Shown: piece by piece, positions 62,259 to 64,000 of the stretch
Position numbering within the stretch: position 1 is the stretch's first letter
How the letters are laid out: the number at the start of each line of letters is the position of its first letter
Source: Burkholderiales bacterium RIFCSPHIGHO2_12_FULL_63_20
GTDB taxonomy: Bacteria; Pseudomonadota; Gammaproteobacteria; Burkholderiales; Burkholderiaceae_C
NCBI GenBank assembly: GCA_001770775.1
Contig: MESA01000038.1
Span: forward strand, 96,960-160,959
DNA: 64,000 nucleotides
Direction: 5' to 3'
Made by a program: the position numbers and the translations under genes
Notes under the pieces: model-generated
The model's database searches: none
Seen by the model: only the letters and a program-made list of their open reading frames with translations
What the model was told of the DNA's origin: nothing

Positions 62259-64000
62259 ATGAGTTCTGATAAGCCTTTGTCCGACGCCGAACAGTCCCTG
62301 CGCGACGCCGCCAACGAATACCACCGCCTGCCGACCCGCGGCAAGATCTCGGTGACCCCGACCAAGCCGCTGTCCAACCAGCGCGACCTGGCCCTGGCTT
62401 ACTCGCCTGGCGTCGCCTATCCCTGCCTGGCCATTGAGCAGGATCCGGGCAAGGCTTTCGACTACACCTCGCGCGGCAACCTGGTCGCCGTGATCACCAA
62501 CGGCACGGCCGTGCTGGGCCTGGGCGACATCGGCCCACTGGCCTCCAAGCCCGTGATGGAAGGCAAGGGCTGCCTGTTCAAGAAGTTCGCCGGTGTCGAC
62601 GTGTTCGACATCGAGCTGGCCGAGCGCGACCCCGACAAGCTCATCGAGATCATTGCCGCGCTGGAGCCCACGCTCGGCGGCATCAACCTCGAAGACATCA
62701 AGGCGCCCGAGTGCTTCTACATCGAGAAGGAACTCAGCGCCCGCATGAACATCCCCGTCTTCCACGACGACCAGCACGGCACGGCCATCATCTCGAGCGC
62801 CGCCCTGCTGAACGGCCTGGAGCTGGTGGGCAAGCAGATTGACCAGGTCAAGGTGGCCGTCTCCGGCGCTGGTGCCGCGGCGATTGCCTGTCTGGACGTG
62901 ATGGTGGGCCTAGGCGTCAAGCGCGAGAACATCTTCGTGTGTGACTCCAAGGGCGTGATCCACCACGAGCGCACCGACAAGCTCGACATCTCCAAGCAGC
63001 GCTACCAGCAGACCACCACGGCCCGCACCCTGGCCGATGCGGTCGATGGCGCCGACGTGTTTCTGGGCTGCTCGGCCCCGGGCGTGCTGACGGCCAACAT
63101 GGTCAAGACCATGGCCGACAAGCCGCTGATCCTGGCGCTGGCCAACCCCGAGCCCGAAATCCGCCCCGAGGTGGCCAAGGCCGCCCGTCCGGACTGCATC
63201 ATCGCCACCGGCCGCTCGGACTACCCGAACCAGGTCAACAACGTCCTGTGCTTCCCCTACATCTTCCGGGGCGCGCTGGACTGCGGCGCCACCAAGATCA
63301 CCGAGGCCATGAAGCTGGCCTGCGTGCGCCAGATCGCCGACCTGGCCAAGGCCGAGATCTCGGACGAAGTGGCTGCCGCCTACCCAGGTGTCGAGCTGCG
63401 CTTCGGTCCCGACTACCTGATCCCCACGCCGTTTGACTCTCGTCTGATCCTGCGCATTGCCCCGGCCGTGGCCGAGGCCGCCGCCGCTTCGGGTGTGGCC
63501 ACCCGCCCGATCACCGACCTGAAAGCCTACCGCGACTCACTGACCCAGTTCGTGACCAACACCGGCCTGTTCATGCGCCCGGTGTTCATGGGCGCCAAGG
63601 CCGCGCCCAAGCGCATTGCTTTTGCCGAAGGGGAAGAAGAGCGCGTGCTGCGCGCCGCCCAGGTCGTGGTGGACGAAGGTTTGGCCAAACCCATCCTGGT
63701 GGGTCGCCCCGACATCATCCTGACGCGCATCGAGCGTGCCGGCCTGCGCCTGGCGCCCGGCGTGAACTGCGAGATCGTCAACCCGGCCAAGGACGAGCGC
63801 TTCAAGCAGTACTACGAGACCTATCACAAGCTCAAGGCGCGAGACGGCATCTCGCCCGATCTGGCCAAGGTGGTGGTGCGACGCTCCAACTCGCTGATCG
63901 CCACGCTGATGGTGAAGATGGGCGACGCCGACGGCATGATCTGTGGCGTCATCGGTCGCTACGACTTCCATCTGGAGCACATCCGTGACGTGATCGGTGT
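62259..64000 (+). CDS. maeB: NADP-dependent malic enzyme with phosphotransacetylase domain (partial)
   Basis: The frame is open to the end of the window (580 codons), so the ORF track omits it. Residues 1-430 are the malic enzyme: [38 protein letters not shown] and the nucleotide motif [13 protein letters not shown]. From about residue 445 a phosphate acetyltransferase-like domain begins ([24 protein letters not shown]). This fusion is MaeB, which decarboxylates malate to pyruvate with NADP and is regulated by acetyl-CoA through the second domain. About 180 residues are missing. Confidence 0.95.
   Translation, partial: MSSDKPLSDAEQSLRDAANEYHRLPTRGKISVTPTKPLSNQRDLALAYSPGVAYPCLAIEQDPGKAFDYTSRGNLVAVITNGTAVLGLGDIGPLASKPVMEGKGCLFKKFAGVDVFDIELAERDPDKLIEIIAALEPTLGGINLEDIKAPECFYIEKELSARMNIPVFHDDQHGTAIISSAALLNGLELVGKQIDQVKVAVSGAGAAAIACLDVMVGLGVKRENIFVCDSKGVIHHERTDKLDISKQRYQQTTTARTLADAVDGADVFLGCSAPGVLTANMVKTMADKPLILALANPEPEIRPEVAKAARPDCIIATGRSDYPNQVNNVLCFPYIFRGALDCGATKITEAMKLACVRQIADLAKAEISDEVAAAYPGVELRFGPDYLIPTPFDSRLILRIAPAVAEAAAASGVATRPITDLKAYRDSLTQFVTNTGLFMRPVFMGAKAAPKRIAFAEGEEERVLRAAQVVVDEGLAKPILVGRPDIILTRIERAGLRLAPGVNCEIVNPAKDERFKQYYETYHKLKARDGISPDLAKVVVRRSNSLIATLMVKMGDADGMICGVIGRYDFHLEHIRDVIG

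Overview
The window is a high-GC bacterial chromosome segment, densely coding and free of tRNA, rRNA, insertion sequences, phage genes and CRISPR arrays. The gene set points to Burkholderiales (Betaproteobacteria), probably near the Leptothrix/Ideonella/Aquabacterium/Comamonadaceae lineages. Supporting genes are a HiPIP beside a MerR-type regulator, a Tim44-like membrane protein, PEP-CTERM proteins, an EpsE-type polysaccharide export protein, two PPK2 kinases, minCDE, a 505-residue proteobacterial GshA and a Lys/Ala-tailed small protein. The genus call is inference.

Layout. 1-3.9 kb: the tail of a PEP-CTERM protein, nth, an SDR protein, a ferredoxin/FNR-type reductase, a HIT protein and an SRPBCC protein. 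3.9-9.1 kb: livF-livG-livM-livH on the minus strand, without a binding-protein gene, behind an aldehyde dehydrogenase gene. 9.2-13.3 kb: a Lys/Ala-rich protein, an S4 protein, then an operon of acyl-CoA synthetase, class II aldolase and a membrane-anchored unknown. 13.3-18.8 kb: acyltransferase, PPK2, ABC exporter, MerR regulator, HiPIP. 18.9-24.7 kb: Tim44-like protein, a PEP-CTERM gene with a sigma54-like promoter, dbpA, and a secreted clan GH-A glycoside hydrolase. 24.8-30 kb: YgiQ radical SAM protein, an unknown, an MgtC/DUF4010 membrane protein. 30.1-32.9 kb: minCDE followed by an orphan parA. 32.9-41.8 kb: DUF808, HDOD, M48 protease, dusC, ylqF, a NYN-LOTUS protein, a histidine kinase, DUF454. 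41.8-43.9 kb: an alpha/beta hydrolase divergent from an HxlR regulator with paired operators, and a CSD-DUF1294 fusion. 43.9-50.6 kb: glnS, a second PPK2, an MpaB/latex-clearing-like oxygenase, a DUF3717-DUF1289 protein, trpS, purN. 50.6-64 kb: GST, LRR-protein kinase, gshA, DUF2804, AraC regulator, sterol-desaturase-like protein, rsmB, epsE, a PAS-GGDEF-EAL protein and maeB, which runs off the end.

Most genes are housekeeping (translation and RNA maturation: nth, dbpA, dusC, ylqF, glnS, trpS, rsmB; division: minCDE; redox: gshA, gst, HiPIP; carbon and polyphosphate: maeB, ppk2). A thread of cell-surface and exopolysaccharide function links the two PEP-CTERM proteins, EpsE, the secreted glycosidase and the c-di-GMP protein. 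No complete new system such as a defence island is evident. The most informative unexplained signals are regulatory: the sigma54-like promoter with direct repeats at the PEP-CTERM gene, a duplicated element on both sides of that gene, paired HxlR operators, GGTCA palindromes at merR/HiPIP, a terminator-like hairpin in the livH leader, and an identical 18-base start context at dbpA and rsmB.
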